Part shown: positions 24,384 to 31,666 of the stretch, one piece after another
Numbering within the stretch: position 1 is the first letter of the stretch
How the letters are laid out: every line of letters begins with the position of its first letter
Assembly: GCA_965662485.1 (NCBI GenBank)
Contig: CBFIIL010000012.1
Span: 1-38,252 of the forward strand
Length of the DNA stretch: 38,252 bases
Direction of reading: 5' to 3'
Source of the DNA: UBA3537 sp965662485
Lineage (GTDB): Bacteria > Bacteroidota > Bacteroidia > Flavobacteriales > Flavobacteriaceae
Notes under the pieces: generated by a model
What the model saw: only the letters and a program-made list of their open reading frames with translations
What the model was told of the DNA's origin: nothing
Database searches by the model: none
Position numbers and translations under genes: made by a program

Positions 24384-25478
24384 TTACAAAGATACATCTG
24401 ACTTAGTTTTCGACTTTTTTTTAAGTGTTTCAAAAATGTTTCTAAGGTCTTTTTTGTACGGTAAATGGTCTGCTCTACCTTTCTTAAAAATGTCATTACT
24501 GTTCCCTTGTCCTTTACGCAAAGCTTTTTGTTCTTCGTAAGGTAAGCGATTGATTTCCATACATTGTGTGGAGCAACAGTTCTCCATAGTTTCTTTACAG
24601 CTATCGCATTGAATAAAAAGCAAATGACAAGCTTCATTAGCGCAATTGACATGAATATCTGCAGGAGATCCGCATTGATGACATTGTGCAATAACTTCAT
24701 CAGATATTTTTTCTGCACGTCTTTGGTCAAAAACAAAGTTTTTGCCCAGAAATTTATTTTCTATGCCTAATGCATTGACTTGTCGGGCATAATTTATAAT
24801 CCCACCTTCTAGTTGGTATACATTTTTAAATCCTTTGTGTTTGTAATAGGCACTCGCTTTTTCACAACGAATCCCTCCCGTACAATACATGACTAGCTTT
24901 TTGTTTTCTTTGTGTTCTTTAAGTTGATCTTCAATCAAATCTAAAGAATCTCTAAATGTATCAACGTCTGGTGTTACTGCGTTTTTGAAGTGCCCTATTT
25001 CACTTTCATAATGATTTCTCATATCAACCAAAACAGCGCTTTCGTCCTCTATAAGTTCATTAAATTTAACCGCATTGACGTGGGTTCCAATATCTGTAAC
25101 ATCAAAAGTATCGTCGTTTAAGCCATCTGCAACAATTTTATCTCTCACTTTTACTTTGAGTTTTAAAAATGAATACATGTCTTGCTCAATGGCAATATTT
25201 AGTCGGACATTTTCTAAAAATGAAATGGTGTCCAAATGCGTTTTAAAAACACCAAAATTTTCGGCTGGCACAGACAATTGTGCATTAATACCTTCGTGAG
25301 CAACATAAATTCGCCCAAGAACATCAATATCGTTCCAAAACAAAAATAAATGGTTTCTGAGTAGTTCAGGATTGCCTATTTTGGCATACTTGTAGAAAGA
25401 GATTGTAAGACGGTCTTTACCGGCTTTTTTTATAAGTTCTGCTCTTTCATTATTGCTTAAGTTGTTGTACAGTTGCAT
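24384..25478 (-). CDS. trhO: tRNA uridine(34) 5-hydroxylase, rhodanese family (TrhO/YceA)
   Basis: Oxygen-dependent hydroxylase that puts the 5-hydroxyl on uridine 34 of certain tRNAs, by homology. The 364-residue chain has the N-terminal domain with YVAHEGINAQLSVP, then the rhodanese domain with the loop CTGGIRCEKASAYY (starting at Cys199). A C-terminal region rich in Cys pairs (CHQCG, CANEAC, CDSC, CCSTQC) probably binds zinc. The protein ends in a basic tail. It is transcribed away from recA, and its only close downstream neighbour is ricT 102 bp further on. Confidence in the family is high; the exact tRNA set is inferred. Confidence 0.93.
   Translation of the reverse strand: MQLYNNLSNNERAELIKKAGKDRLTISFYKYAKIGNPELLRNHLFLFWNDIDVLGRIYVAHEGINAQLSVPAENFGVFKTHLDTISFLENVRLNIAIEQDMYSFLKLKVKVRDKIVADGLNDDTFDVTDIGTHVNAVKFNELIEDESAVLVDMRNHYESEIGHFKNAVTPDVDTFRDSLDLIEDQLKEHKENKKLVMYCTGGIRCEKASAYYKHKGFKNVYQLEGGIINYARQVNALGIENKFLGKNFVFDQRRAEKISDEVIAQCHQCGSPADIHVNCANEACHLLFIQCDSCKETMENCCSTQCMEINRLPYEEQKALRKGQGNSNDIFKKGRADHLPYKKDLRNIFETLKKKSKTKSDVSL
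24387..24394 (-). promoter_or_regulatory. Possible ricT-gldH-PBP1A promoter, TATCTTTG
   Basis: On the minus strand this reads TATCTTTG, an exact TAnnTTTG match, about 105 bp before the ricT ATG and inside the 3' end of trhO. No -33 TTG at the usual distance. Confidence 0.35.
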
Positions 25479-25514
25479 GCTATACTAGTGTTAAGTTAAT
25501 GAATATTTGAGCTA

Positions 25515-25522
25515 CAAATGTA
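25515..25522 (-). promoter_or_regulatory. Probable trhO promoter, -7 element TACATTTG
   Basis: On the minus strand TACATTTG fits the consensus exactly, 36 bp before the trhO ATG. The nearest TTG upstream (complement of 25551-25553) is at an over-long spacing of 28 bp. Confidence 0.5.
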
Positions 25523-25624
25523 ATATTTTTTATTGTTTAGAATAATCCGTCAACTTATTTGGAGAATATAATTTTAAAAAAATAGACTGATGAACGTTAA
25601 AATTGTACAAAAAGCGGTTTTTAT

Positions 25625-25657
25625 TTGTATAGATTTTAGAAAGAAATAGTATTTTAG
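25625..25657 (+). promoter_or_regulatory. Probable recA promoter
   Basis: TTG (25625-25627) and TATTTTAG (25650-25657) are 22 bp apart; the -7 element matches TAnnTTTG at 7 of 8 positions. The ATG of recA is 32 bp further on. I see no LexA-type palindrome that I would trust. Confidence 0.45.
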
Positions 25658-25689
25658 CATGGCTAAATCAATCCTAAAAAATTTATAAA

Positions 25690-26697
25690 ATGAGCAACGA
25701 AAAAGAAGCAAAACTCAAAGCCTTAAAATTAACGCTTGACAAATTAGATAAAGCCTATGGAAAAGGTACAGTTATGAAAATGAGTGATGCTCCAGTTATT
25801 GACGTAGACGTCATCTCATCGGGGTCTCTTGGATTGGATCTTGCCTTAGGAGTCGGGGGGTATCCAAAAGGAAGAGTTGTAGAAATTTATGGCCCTGAAT
25901 CTTCGGGTAAAACAACTCTAACACTTCATGCTATTGCTGAAACTCAAAAAGCGGGCGGAATTGCCGCATTTATTGATGCTGAACATGCTTTTGATCGTTT
26001 TTATGCCCAAAACTTAGGTGTAGATATTGATAACCTCATCATCTCTCAGCCCGATAATGGAGAGCAAGCTCTTGAAATTGCTGATAACCTTGTACGTTCT
26101 GGTGCCATTGATATGATTGTGATTGATTCCGTTGCAGCATTGACCCCAAAAAGTGAAATTGAAGGTGAAATGGGCGACTCAAAAATGGGACTACATGCAC
26201 GTTTAATGTCTCAAGCCCTAAGAAAACTAACAGGATCTATTAGCAAAACAAATTGCACAATGGTTTTTATAAACCAGTTGCGCGAAAAAATTGGAGTAAT
26301 GTTTGGAAATCCTGAAACAACAACTGGTGGAAATGCTCTAAAATTTTATGCCTCTGTTCGATTAGATATCAGACGTTCTACACAAATTAAGGATAGTGAT
26401 GGAACTGTTCGTGGTAATAAAACTCGAGTAAAAGTGGTGAAAAACAAAGTTGCTCCGCCATTCAAACTCGCAGAATTTGACATCATGTATGGAGAAGGGG
26501 TTTCAAAAGTTGGAGAAGTATTAGATCTTGCTGTAGATTTTGATATTGTAAAGAAAAGTGGTTCTTGGTTTAGCTATGACGAAACAAAACTTGGTCAAGG
26601 TCGTGATGCCGTTAAACAAATGATCAAAGACAATCCAGACCTTATGGATGAATTAGAAGAAAAAATTAAAGCAGCGATAAAAGGAAATGCTGAATAA
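25690..26697 (+). CDS. recA: Recombinase RecA
   Basis: DNA-dependent ATPase that coats single-stranded DNA and drives strand exchange in recombinational repair. The 335-residue protein has Walker A GPESSGKTT (68-76), the MIVIDSVAALTPKSEIEGEMGD segment, and the highly conserved NQLREKIGVMFGNPETTTGG block of loop L2. It ends soon after the core, with a short charged tail KAAIKGNAE. The frame starts with ATG at a normal family position, MSNEKEAKLKALKLTLDKL. It is a single-gene unit: trhO is divergent upstream, and plsC is convergent with only 5 bp between the stop codons. Confidence 0.99.
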   Translation: MSNEKEAKLKALKLTLDKLDKAYGKGTVMKMSDAPVIDVDVISSGSLGLDLALGVGGYPKGRVVEIYGPESSGKTTLTLHAIAETQKAGGIAAFIDAEHAFDRFYAQNLGVDIDNLIISQPDNGEQALEIADNLVRSGAIDMIVIDSVAALTPKSEIEGEMGDSKMGLHARLMSQALRKLTGSISKTNCTMVFINQLREKIGVMFGNPETTTGGNALKFYASVRLDIRRSTQIKDSDGTVRGNKTRVKVVKNKVAPPFKLAEFDIMYGEGVSKVGEVLDLAVDFDIVKKSGSWFSYDETKLGQGRDAVKQMIKDNPDLMDELEEKIKAAIKGNAE

Positions 26698-26702
26698 ATA
26701 GA

Positions 26703-27446
26703 TTATTTAGTCTTACTGCTTTCTAAGGAATTGAGCAATAGGTTATAAACCTCATTGCTCATTTTTTTTGCAGCGTCTTTTTTATACTTTTCAGGATTTA
26801 AAAATGAATGCCCAATGGCTCTCATTTTTCCTGGACTTCCGCTAAAAAAAGTATATGATAAGCGTTTTTTATTGTCAAAAAAAGTAATTGGGACCAATGG
26901 TAATTTGTGGTCAACAGCCAAACGAAATGCCCCCATTTTAAAACGATCTAAAGTGATGGATTCTTCTGGCACTCCACCTTCTGGAAAAATACAAATACTG
27001 AGCCCACTTTCAATGCGCTTTTGTGCACTTTTGAAAACAGCTTGTCTACTTTTGGCATTACCACGATCAACCAAAATACAGCTGCGTTTATAGAAAAAAC
27101 CAAATAATGGAATTCGTGCTAATTCTTTTTTCCCAACAAAGACAAATGGATGGTCTTTTATAATGGCAAACATCAACATAATGTCAGTCATTGAAGTGTG
27201 GTTAGCCACAAAAATGTAGCTCTGACCTTTTTCTAATTTTTGAGCCCATTTTATGCTCCAATAAAATCCCATCCCTATCAAAATGCACTTTGCCCACACT
27301 CGTGCCAATTTGAAAAAGAAAGGATACCAAGATGACTTTAAAATTGAAACGAACAGTAAAGGAAATAAAATAACTATAGTAATCCCTACTAAAACATAGA
27401 ACCAAATTCTATAGAGTATCCAAAGTGGGTATTGTATTAGCTTCAT
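26703..27446 (-). CDS. plsC: 1-acyl-sn-glycerol-3-phosphate acyltransferase
   Basis: Membrane acyltransferase that makes phosphatidate from lysophosphatidate in phospholipid synthesis. One or two N-terminal hydrophobic helices precede the HX4D motif NHTSMTD and the FPEG motif (IFPEGGVPEE), the two catalytic and substrate-binding blocks of the PlsC family. The frame has ATG codons at 27446 and 27452. I prefer 27446 (MKLIQYPLWILYRIW, 247 residues) because the probable -7 element ends at 27453, so the transcript should begin near 27446; such an mRNA would be leaderless or nearly so. The gene is divergent from trpS, and the promoters interlock. The acyl specificity is unknown. Confidence 0.92.
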   Translation of the reverse strand: MKLIQYPLWILYRIWFYVLVGITIVILFPLLFVSILKSSWYPFFFKLARVWAKCILIGMGFYWSIKWAQKLEKGQSYIFVANHTSMTDIMLMFAIIKDHPFVFVGKKELARIPLFGFFYKRSCILVDRGNAKSRQAVFKSAQKRIESGLSICIFPEGGVPEESITLDRFKMGAFRLAVDHKLPLVPITFFDNKKRLSYTFFSGSPGKMRAIGHSFLNPEKYKKDAAKKMSNEVYNLLLNSLESSKTK

Positions 27447-27452
27447 CAACAT

Positions 27453-27486
27453 CAAAACTAGTAAAAATATTGAGCCTTTTGCTCAA
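27453..27486 (-). promoter_or_regulatory. Probable plsC promoter
   Basis: On the minus strand, TTG (27486-27484) is followed after 23 bp by TAGTTTTG (27460-27453), an exact TAnnTTTG match. The -33 TTG is one arm of the palindrome at 27470-27486. Confidence 0.5.
27470..27486. repeat. Perfect 6-bp-arm palindrome shared by the divergent plsC/trpS promoters
   Basis: TTGAGC (27470-27475), five bases CTTTT, GCTCAA (27481-27486). Each arm begins, on its own strand, with the TTG that serves as the -33 element of one of the two divergent promoters. A dimeric regulator could bind here, but this is untested. Confidence 0.8.
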
Positions 27487-27500
27487 AAAAAGTACCTTTG
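27470..27500 (+). promoter_or_regulatory. Probable trpS promoter
   Basis: TTG (27470-27472), a 20-bp spacer and TACCTTTG (27493-27500) match the Bacteroidota consensus closely. The ATG of trpS is 27 bp downstream. The -33 TTG is the left arm of the palindrome TTGAGC-n5-GCTCAA. Confidence 0.7.
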
Positions 27501-27527
27501 TAGAGAAATCAAAGAAACAAAAGCCAC

Positions 27528-28496
27528 ATGGCCAGAATTTTAACAGGCGTACAAAGCACCGGAACGCCACATTTGGGGAATATTTTAGGAGCAATCTTAC
27601 CTGCAATCAAAATGAGTAATGACAGTAAGAACGATTCTTTTTTATTTATTGCCGATTTACATTCGTTAACACAAATTAAAAACGCAGAAATTCTGCGTCA
27701 AAATACATTATCCACTGCAGCAACATGGCTTGCTTTTGGATTGGATATCGAAAAAACTGTTTTTTACAAACAAAGCGATGTGCCTCAAGCAACAGAACTT
27801 GCGTGGTACCTTAGTTGTTTTTTCCCTTTTTCTAGATTAGAATTAGCCCATAGCTTTAAAGATAAAGCCAGTCGATTAGAAGACGTCAATGGAGGGTTGT
27901 TTTCCTATCCTATGCTTATGGCTGCCGATATTTTATTGTATGATGCCAATATCATTCCTGTTGGAAAGGACCAATTGCAACACATTGAAATGACCAGAGA
28001 TGTTGCTTCTAGATTTCATGCCAAAATGGGAGAAACCTTTGTATTACCTGAAGCTAAAATTCAAGAACAAACTAAACTTATCCCTGGAATTGATGGGCAA
28101 AAAATGAGTAAAAGCAAAAATAATGTTATAAATATTTTTCAAAATGATAAAGCTTTACGCAAACAAATTATGTCTATTCAAACAGATAGCACGCCATTAG
28201 AAGCACCTAAAGATTGGAAAACATGCAACTGTTTTGCAATTTATTCCCTTCTTGCTTCAGAAGAAGAGGTGAAAATTATGAAATCAAACTATGAAGCTGG
28301 AGGCTATGGTTATGGTCATGCCAAACAAGCGTTATTTGATCTGATATGTAAGACTTTTTCTGAAGAACGCAGTCGCTACAGCCACTATATGTCACAGCCC
28401 GAAGAAGTAGAAAAAGCGTTAGCCGTTGGGGCAAAAAAAGCAACTGCAGTTGCAAATAATGTTTTGAATCGTGTTCGTAAAAAGTTAGGGTACTAA
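27528..28496 (+). CDS. trpS: Tryptophan--tRNA ligase
   Basis: Charges tRNA-Trp with tryptophan in the cytoplasm. The 322-residue class I synthetase has the HIGH-like motif in TGTPHLGN (11-18) and the KMSKS motif (192-196). The tryptophan-site segments GLFSYPMLMAADILLYDA and VGKDQLQHIEMTRDVA are intact. Full family length. Its end overlaps the dprA stop codon by 4 bp, tail to tail, so there is no room for an intergenic terminator. The close promoter and 27-bp leader leave no space for a Trp T-box or leader-peptide attenuator. Confidence 0.98.
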   Translation: MARILTGVQSTGTPHLGNILGAILPAIKMSNDSKNDSFLFIADLHSLTQIKNAEILRQNTLSTAATWLAFGLDIEKTVFYKQSDVPQATELAWYLSCFFPFSRLELAHSFKDKASRLEDVNGGLFSYPMLMAADILLYDANIIPVGKDQLQHIEMTRDVASRFHAKMGETFVLPEAKIQEQTKLIPGIDGQKMSKSKNNVINIFQNDKALRKQIMSIQTDSTPLEAPKDWKTCNCFAIYSLLASEEEVKIMKSNYEAGGYGYGHAKQALFDLICKTFSEERSRYSHYMSQPEEVEKALAVGAKKATAVANNVLNRVRKKLGY

Positions 28497-29593
28497 ATCA
28501 ATTCAAATTCTTTTCCAGGCAAAGGACGTACCACTCCTTTGAGTTCTAAATTTAAAAGTAAATAGGCTGCTTTTGAAGTTGGTATTTCACAATTCAAGGC
28601 AATTAAATCTAAAAGAGTTTTTCCTTCTTTTTTTAAAAAATCATACACAATTTGTTCGGCCGGTTCTAAGTCTATAAATAGTACTTTTTGAATGGGTTTG
28701 GGTTTTGTTTCTAAGTTCCAATTAAGAATGTATGGCACATCTGCTGGAGTAGATAACAAATGAGCACTTTTAGTTTTAATTAATGTATTGCAGCCAACGC
28801 TTTGCGAATCGCCAATACGTCCAGGAATAGCAAAAACTTCACGATTATACCCAAAAGCAATATTAGCCGTAACTAAGCTCCCTCCTTTTGCTCCAGATTC
28901 AATAACAATAGTCGCTTCACTTAGGCCAGCAATTAGTCTATTTCTTTTTAAAAAATTTGAAGGGTCAAACACAGCAGTGCTCCAAAAGTCTGTAACAAAT
29001 CCTCCATTTTTTTCTACGGCACTACGGTATTTCTCATGCAAAGACGGGTAGGTATTTTGTAGTCCTTGTGCCATACAACCAACCGTTTGTAAATTAAGAT
29101 TTAGTGCCGATTTGTGAGCCGTAATATCTGTACCATAAGCAAACCCTGATACTATAATTGGATTAAATACAGAAAGTGAATTCACTAACTCCTCGCACTG
29201 CTTTTTGCCATAAGACGTAAGTTTTCGAGTTCCAACTATACTAATTACTGGAGATGTATCCCATTTGATGTTTCCTTTTTGGAACAAAACGATTGGACCA
29301 TCAATACAATGTTTTAATCGATATGGATAATCCTCATTATCAAAATAATAGGCTTTAATGTCATTTTTTTGAACAAACTCAAGTTCTTTTTCTGCAATTT
29401 TTAAGGTATTTGAATGTTGTAATGCTTTGACAATCACGGTGCCAATTCCGTCTATGGACTGTAGTGCTTGTTTTGATGTTTTAAAAACAGCTTCAGGACT
29501 TCCGCAATGTTGAATGAGTTTTTTGGCGGTAATATCACCAATGTTTGGAACGGCCTGTAAAGCCAAAGCATAATGCAATTGTGTAGGATTCAT
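28493..29593 (-). CDS. dprA: DNA processing protein DprA/Smf
   Basis: Single-stranded-DNA-binding protein that protects incoming DNA and loads RecA during natural transformation. The 366-residue chain starts with a helix-hairpin-helix-like segment (VPNIGDITAKKLI and IDGIGTVIVKAL). The Rossmann-like Smf core follows, with SIVGTR (118-123), SGFAYGTD (149-156), FLKRNRLIAGLS (214-225) and GSLVTA (238-243). The C-terminal winged-helix-like domain covers roughly the last 65 residues. All three domains are present. Few other competence genes are visible here, and dprA is widespread also in bacteria not known to be transformable. Confidence 0.95.
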   Translation of the reverse strand: MNPTQLHYALALQAVPNIGDITAKKLIQHCGSPEAVFKTSKQALQSIDGIGTVIVKALQHSNTLKIAEKELEFVQKNDIKAYYFDNEDYPYRLKHCIDGPIVLFQKGNIKWDTSPVISIVGTRKLTSYGKKQCEELVNSLSVFNPIIVSGFAYGTDITAHKSALNLNLQTVGCMAQGLQNTYPSLHEKYRSAVEKNGGFVTDFWSTAVFDPSNFLKRNRLIAGLSEATIVIESGAKGGSLVTANIAFGYNREVFAIPGRIGDSQSVGCNTLIKTKSAHLLSTPADVPYILNWNLETKPKPIQKVLFIDLEPAEQIVYDFLKKEGKTLLDLIALNCEIPTSKAAYLLLNLELKGVVRPLPGKEFELI

Positions 29594-29677
29594 TTGGGAA
29601 AAATTTGTATGTAAATATATAAAAACTGTTAGATAAACTTCTTCTTTTGGCTTTTATGGAAATTCAAAAAAAATTTA

Positions 29678-29685
29678 TACATTTG
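29678..29685 (+). promoter_or_regulatory. -7 element TACATTTG five bases before the SPOR-protein ATG
   Basis: Exact TAnnTTTG match. Because transcription starts a few bases after this element, the mRNA should begin at or next to the ATG at 29691, i.e. a leaderless transcript. No TTG -33 at standard spacing. Confidence 0.5.
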
Positions 29686-29690
29686 ATTTC

Positions 29691-30629
29691 ATGCAACTAA
29701 GCCAATACATAAGCAATCTTCTATATCGCTACGACTGTGTAGTAGTGCCAGAATTTGGAGCGTTTTTGGCGCATAAAATTCCTGCTAAAATTCAAGAAAA
29801 CAAGAATTCATTTTATCCTCCATCAAAACGATTGTCATTCAATGCTCAGCTGCAAACTAATGATGGTGTTTTAGCAAATCATATTTCAGAAATTGAGCAA
29901 ATTTCTTACAAAAATGCATTAGCAAAAATTGCTAAACAAGTGACAACTCTTAAACAGCGTTTGGAAAAAAATGAAACTGTAGAACTTCATAATCTTGGTG
30001 AATTACAAAACACTAAAGATGGTCAGTTACTTTTTGAACCCTCTTACCATTTAAATTATTTGACAGAAGCTTTTGGATTAACACAATTTGTTTCACCAGC
30101 GATTTCTAGAGCTAAACATCTAAAAGTAGTTGAAGACATTGAGGGCAAAGCGCCTATTGCTTTATCCCCAAGAAAACAAAAAACACAATCTGTTTTTAAA
30201 TATGCTGCTATTGCTGTTATCATGCTAGGGCTTGGTGGAGTTTTTGGGTCAAATGCATATATGCAACATATCGAGCAGCAAAATATTTTGGCACAAGAAA
30301 AAGCTAATATTGCTTTAGACAATAAAATACAAGAAGCTACTTTTGTAGTAAGCACTCCTTTGCCAGCCATTACTTTGGATGTGAATAAGTCATATGGAAA
30401 CTTCCATATTGTAGCAGGTGCTTTTAGAATTGAAGCCAATTGTGATCGTAAGCTACGTCAACTAAAACGTCTTGGGTACAATGCTCGAAAGATTGGTCAA
30501 AATCGCTATGGGTTACATCAAGTCGTGTACGATAGCTACCAAACACGACAAGAAGCCCAACGTGCACTTTATAGCATTAAGCGCACACAAGACGCTACTG
30601 CTTGGCTACTTATTAAGGCATTGCCATAA
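29691..30629 (+). CDS. HU-CCDC81-like and SPOR domain membrane protein
   Basis: Bitopic protein of 312 residues. Residues 1 to about 130 fit the two HU-like (CCDC81-type) domains typical of Bacteroidota, with YDCVVVPEFGAFLAHKIP near the N-terminus and VELHNLGELQ later. One membrane helix follows (about 170-190, AAIAVIMLGLGGVFG). The C-terminal SPOR domain (about 235-312, starting NFHIVAGAFRIEANCDRKL) should bind denuded glycan strands of peptidoglycan in the periplasm. The topology puts a nucleic-acid-binding-like fold in the cytoplasm and a septum-targeting domain outside, so a link between nucleoid and division site is possible, though this is inference. The start begins directly with the conserved MQLSQYISNLLYRYD. 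Confidence 0.88.
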   Translation: MQLSQYISNLLYRYDCVVVPEFGAFLAHKIPAKIQENKNSFYPPSKRLSFNAQLQTNDGVLANHISEIEQISYKNALAKIAKQVTTLKQRLEKNETVELHNLGELQNTKDGQLLFEPSYHLNYLTEAFGLTQFVSPAISRAKHLKVVEDIEGKAPIALSPRKQKTQSVFKYAAIAVIMLGLGGVFGSNAYMQHIEQQNILAQEKANIALDNKIQEATFVVSTPLPAITLDVNKSYGNFHIVAGAFRIEANCDRKLRQLKRLGYNARKIGQNRYGLHQVVYDSYQTRQEAQRALYSIKRTQDATAWLLIKALP

Positions 30630-30675
30630 GATTTATTTTATCATTTTTATACAAATCAATTAATCTAATGATTAT

Positions 30676-30697
30676 CAATGCATTAAAAATAGCATTG
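30676..30697 (+). terminator. Weak hairpin, possible terminator after the SPOR-protein gene
   Basis: A 6-bp stem CAATGC/GCATTG with a 10-base loop, followed by a broken T-rich stretch (30698-30713). The stem is short and the T tract interrupted. Confidence 0.25.
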
Positions 30698-30707
30698 TTG
30701 CTTTTAT

Positions 30708-30738
30708 TTGTTTAAGCTTAATTTTTTAATTATCTTTA
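30708..30738 (+). promoter_or_regulatory. Probable promoter of the two small membrane ORFs
   Basis: TTG (30708-30710), 20-bp spacer, TATCTTTA (30731-30738, 7 of 8 to consensus). The ATG of the first small ORF is 37 bp downstream. The 19 bases 30721-30739 equal 15250-15268. Confidence 0.5.
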
Positions 30739-30775
30739 ATACATTACGGTTGATTTTTCCCATTAAATCTACAAC

Positions 30776-30940
30776 ATGAAACCTAAAATTATTAAGGCAG
30801 TACTATTACTTTCGGCAAGTATCTATTTATGTGTTTATTTTTATCTCAATGATTTTTTGTTAAAAAGCATAGGAATTCTATTTTTAGGCATTTCGATTTC
30901 AATCATTGTGTTTTTAAAAAACAATAATGGCCTTGAATAA
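30776..30940 (+). CDS. Small membrane protein, 54 aa, unknown function
   Basis: Not recognised. ATG to TAA, 54 residues starting MKPKIIKAVLLL and ending KNNNGLE. Two hydrophobic stretches (about 8-24 and 31-47) are separated by NDFLLKS, so it should be a two-helix inner-membrane hairpin with a basic N-terminus. A promoter lies at a sensible distance upstream, and the next small ORF overlaps its end by 14 bp in another frame. It lies in the 517-bp stretch between the SPOR-protein and thioesterase genes. The tight overlap and matching architecture of the two ORFs argue that they are real, but composition alone could also give hydrophobic short frames in AT-rich DNA. Confidence 0.55.
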   Translation: MKPKIIKAVLLLSASIYLCVYFYLNDFLLKSIGILFLGISISIIVFLKNNNGLE

Positions 30941-31106
30941 TAAAATACGAAAGAATGTCGAAGGGATAATTGTATTTATTATTACAATTATTATATTTTT
31001 AAACTTAATTTATGATGATTTAATTAATAAATGGGTATTGTCTTCTACCTATTTAATATTAGCTGCGGTGATTGTAATTCAAAAATTCAATCAACCAAAA
31101 AAATAA
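30927..31106 (+). CDS. Small membrane protein, 59 aa, unknown function
   Basis: Not recognised. The ATG lies 14 bp before the end of the preceding small ORF; the chain of 59 residues begins MALNNKIRKNVEG and ends QKFNQPKK. Two hydrophobic segments (about 13-28 and 38-51) flank IYDDLINKW. Both termini are basic, which suggests that they face the cytoplasm. The overlap indicates translational coupling with the 54-aa ORF. The thioesterase gene begins 40 bp later behind its own promoter. No lipobox, cysteine motif or toxin signature is seen. Confidence 0.55.
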   Translation: MALNNKIRKNVEGIIVFIITIIIFLNLIYDDLINKWVLSSTYLILAAVIVIQKFNQPKK

Positions 31107-31119
31107 AAACTAATAATCG

Positions 31120-31127
31120 TACATTTG
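31120..31127 (+). promoter_or_regulatory. Probable thioesterase promoter, -7 element TACATTTG
   Basis: Exact TAnnTTTG match, 19 bp before the ATG at 31147. The -33 region is A-rich with no TTG. Confidence 0.5.
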
Positions 31128-31146
31128 TGTCATAGATTAAAGTCTT

Positions 31147-31662
31147 ATGAACACAAAACACCCCTCGGATTCCAAAACTACTGTTACAGATTTGGTTTTA
31201 CCTAGTGAAACCAATGCCATTCACACCCTTTTTGGTGGTGAACTTTTAGCGCGTATGGATCGTGCGGCAAGCATTACAGCTCAGCGCCACTCCGAACGCA
31301 TTGTTGTAACCGCTTCTGTAAATCATGTGGCGTTCAATCATGCCATCCCACTTGGTAGTATTGTTACTATTGAAGCTAAAGTCTCACGAGCATTTAAAAG
31401 TTCTATGGAAGTGTATTTGGACGTGTGGTACACCGATAATAATTTTAATACCCCAATCAAAGCCAACGAAGCTATTTTTACATTTGTCGCCGTCGACGAA
31501 AACGGTAAGCCTGTACAAATTCCGGAACTTATTCCTGAGAGTGAACTGGAGAAAAAGCGCTTTGATGGGGCGCTAAGACGTCGTCAATTGAGCTTAGTTT
31601 TAGCTGGGAAAATGGATGCCGAAGATGCAAGTGAGCTTAAAGCACTTTTTAAAAAAAAATAA
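31147..31662 (+). CDS. Hotdog-fold acyl-CoA thioesterase (YciA/ACOT type)
   Basis: Hydrolyses acyl-CoA to free acid and CoA in the cytoplasm. The 171-residue protein has the family pattern near its N-terminus: LPSETNAIHTLFGGELLARMDRAA, where the turn before the hotdog helix and the acidic residue at the helix contribute to the active site. It then continues with TASVNHVAFNHAIPLG and the conserved strand VTIEAKVSRAFKSSMEVYLDVW. A single hotdog domain is followed by a charged C-terminal extension of about 40 residues. The chain-length preference is unknown. It is convergent with the EnvC-like gene, with only 4 bp between their stops. Confidence 0.92.
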   Translation: MNTKHPSDSKTTVTDLVLPSETNAIHTLFGGELLARMDRAASITAQRHSERIVVTASVNHVAFNHAIPLGSIVTIEAKVSRAFKSSMEVYLDVWYTDNNFNTPIKANEAIFTFVAVDENGKPVQIPELIPESELEKKRFDGALRRRQLSLVLAGKMDAEDASELKALFKKK

Positions 31663-31666
31663 CTCA

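Noticed and set aside
24377..24736. 119-codon frame on the minus strand in another phase inside trhO
   Set aside because: The trhO frame explains the region with clear rhodanese and Cys motifs; this frame has no family features.
25659..25688. Nine-codon ORF directly before recA that could be a leader peptide
   Set aside because: Its ATG overlaps the end of the probable -7 region, so it would lie at or upstream of the transcription start. No repeats or rare-codon runs support attenuation.
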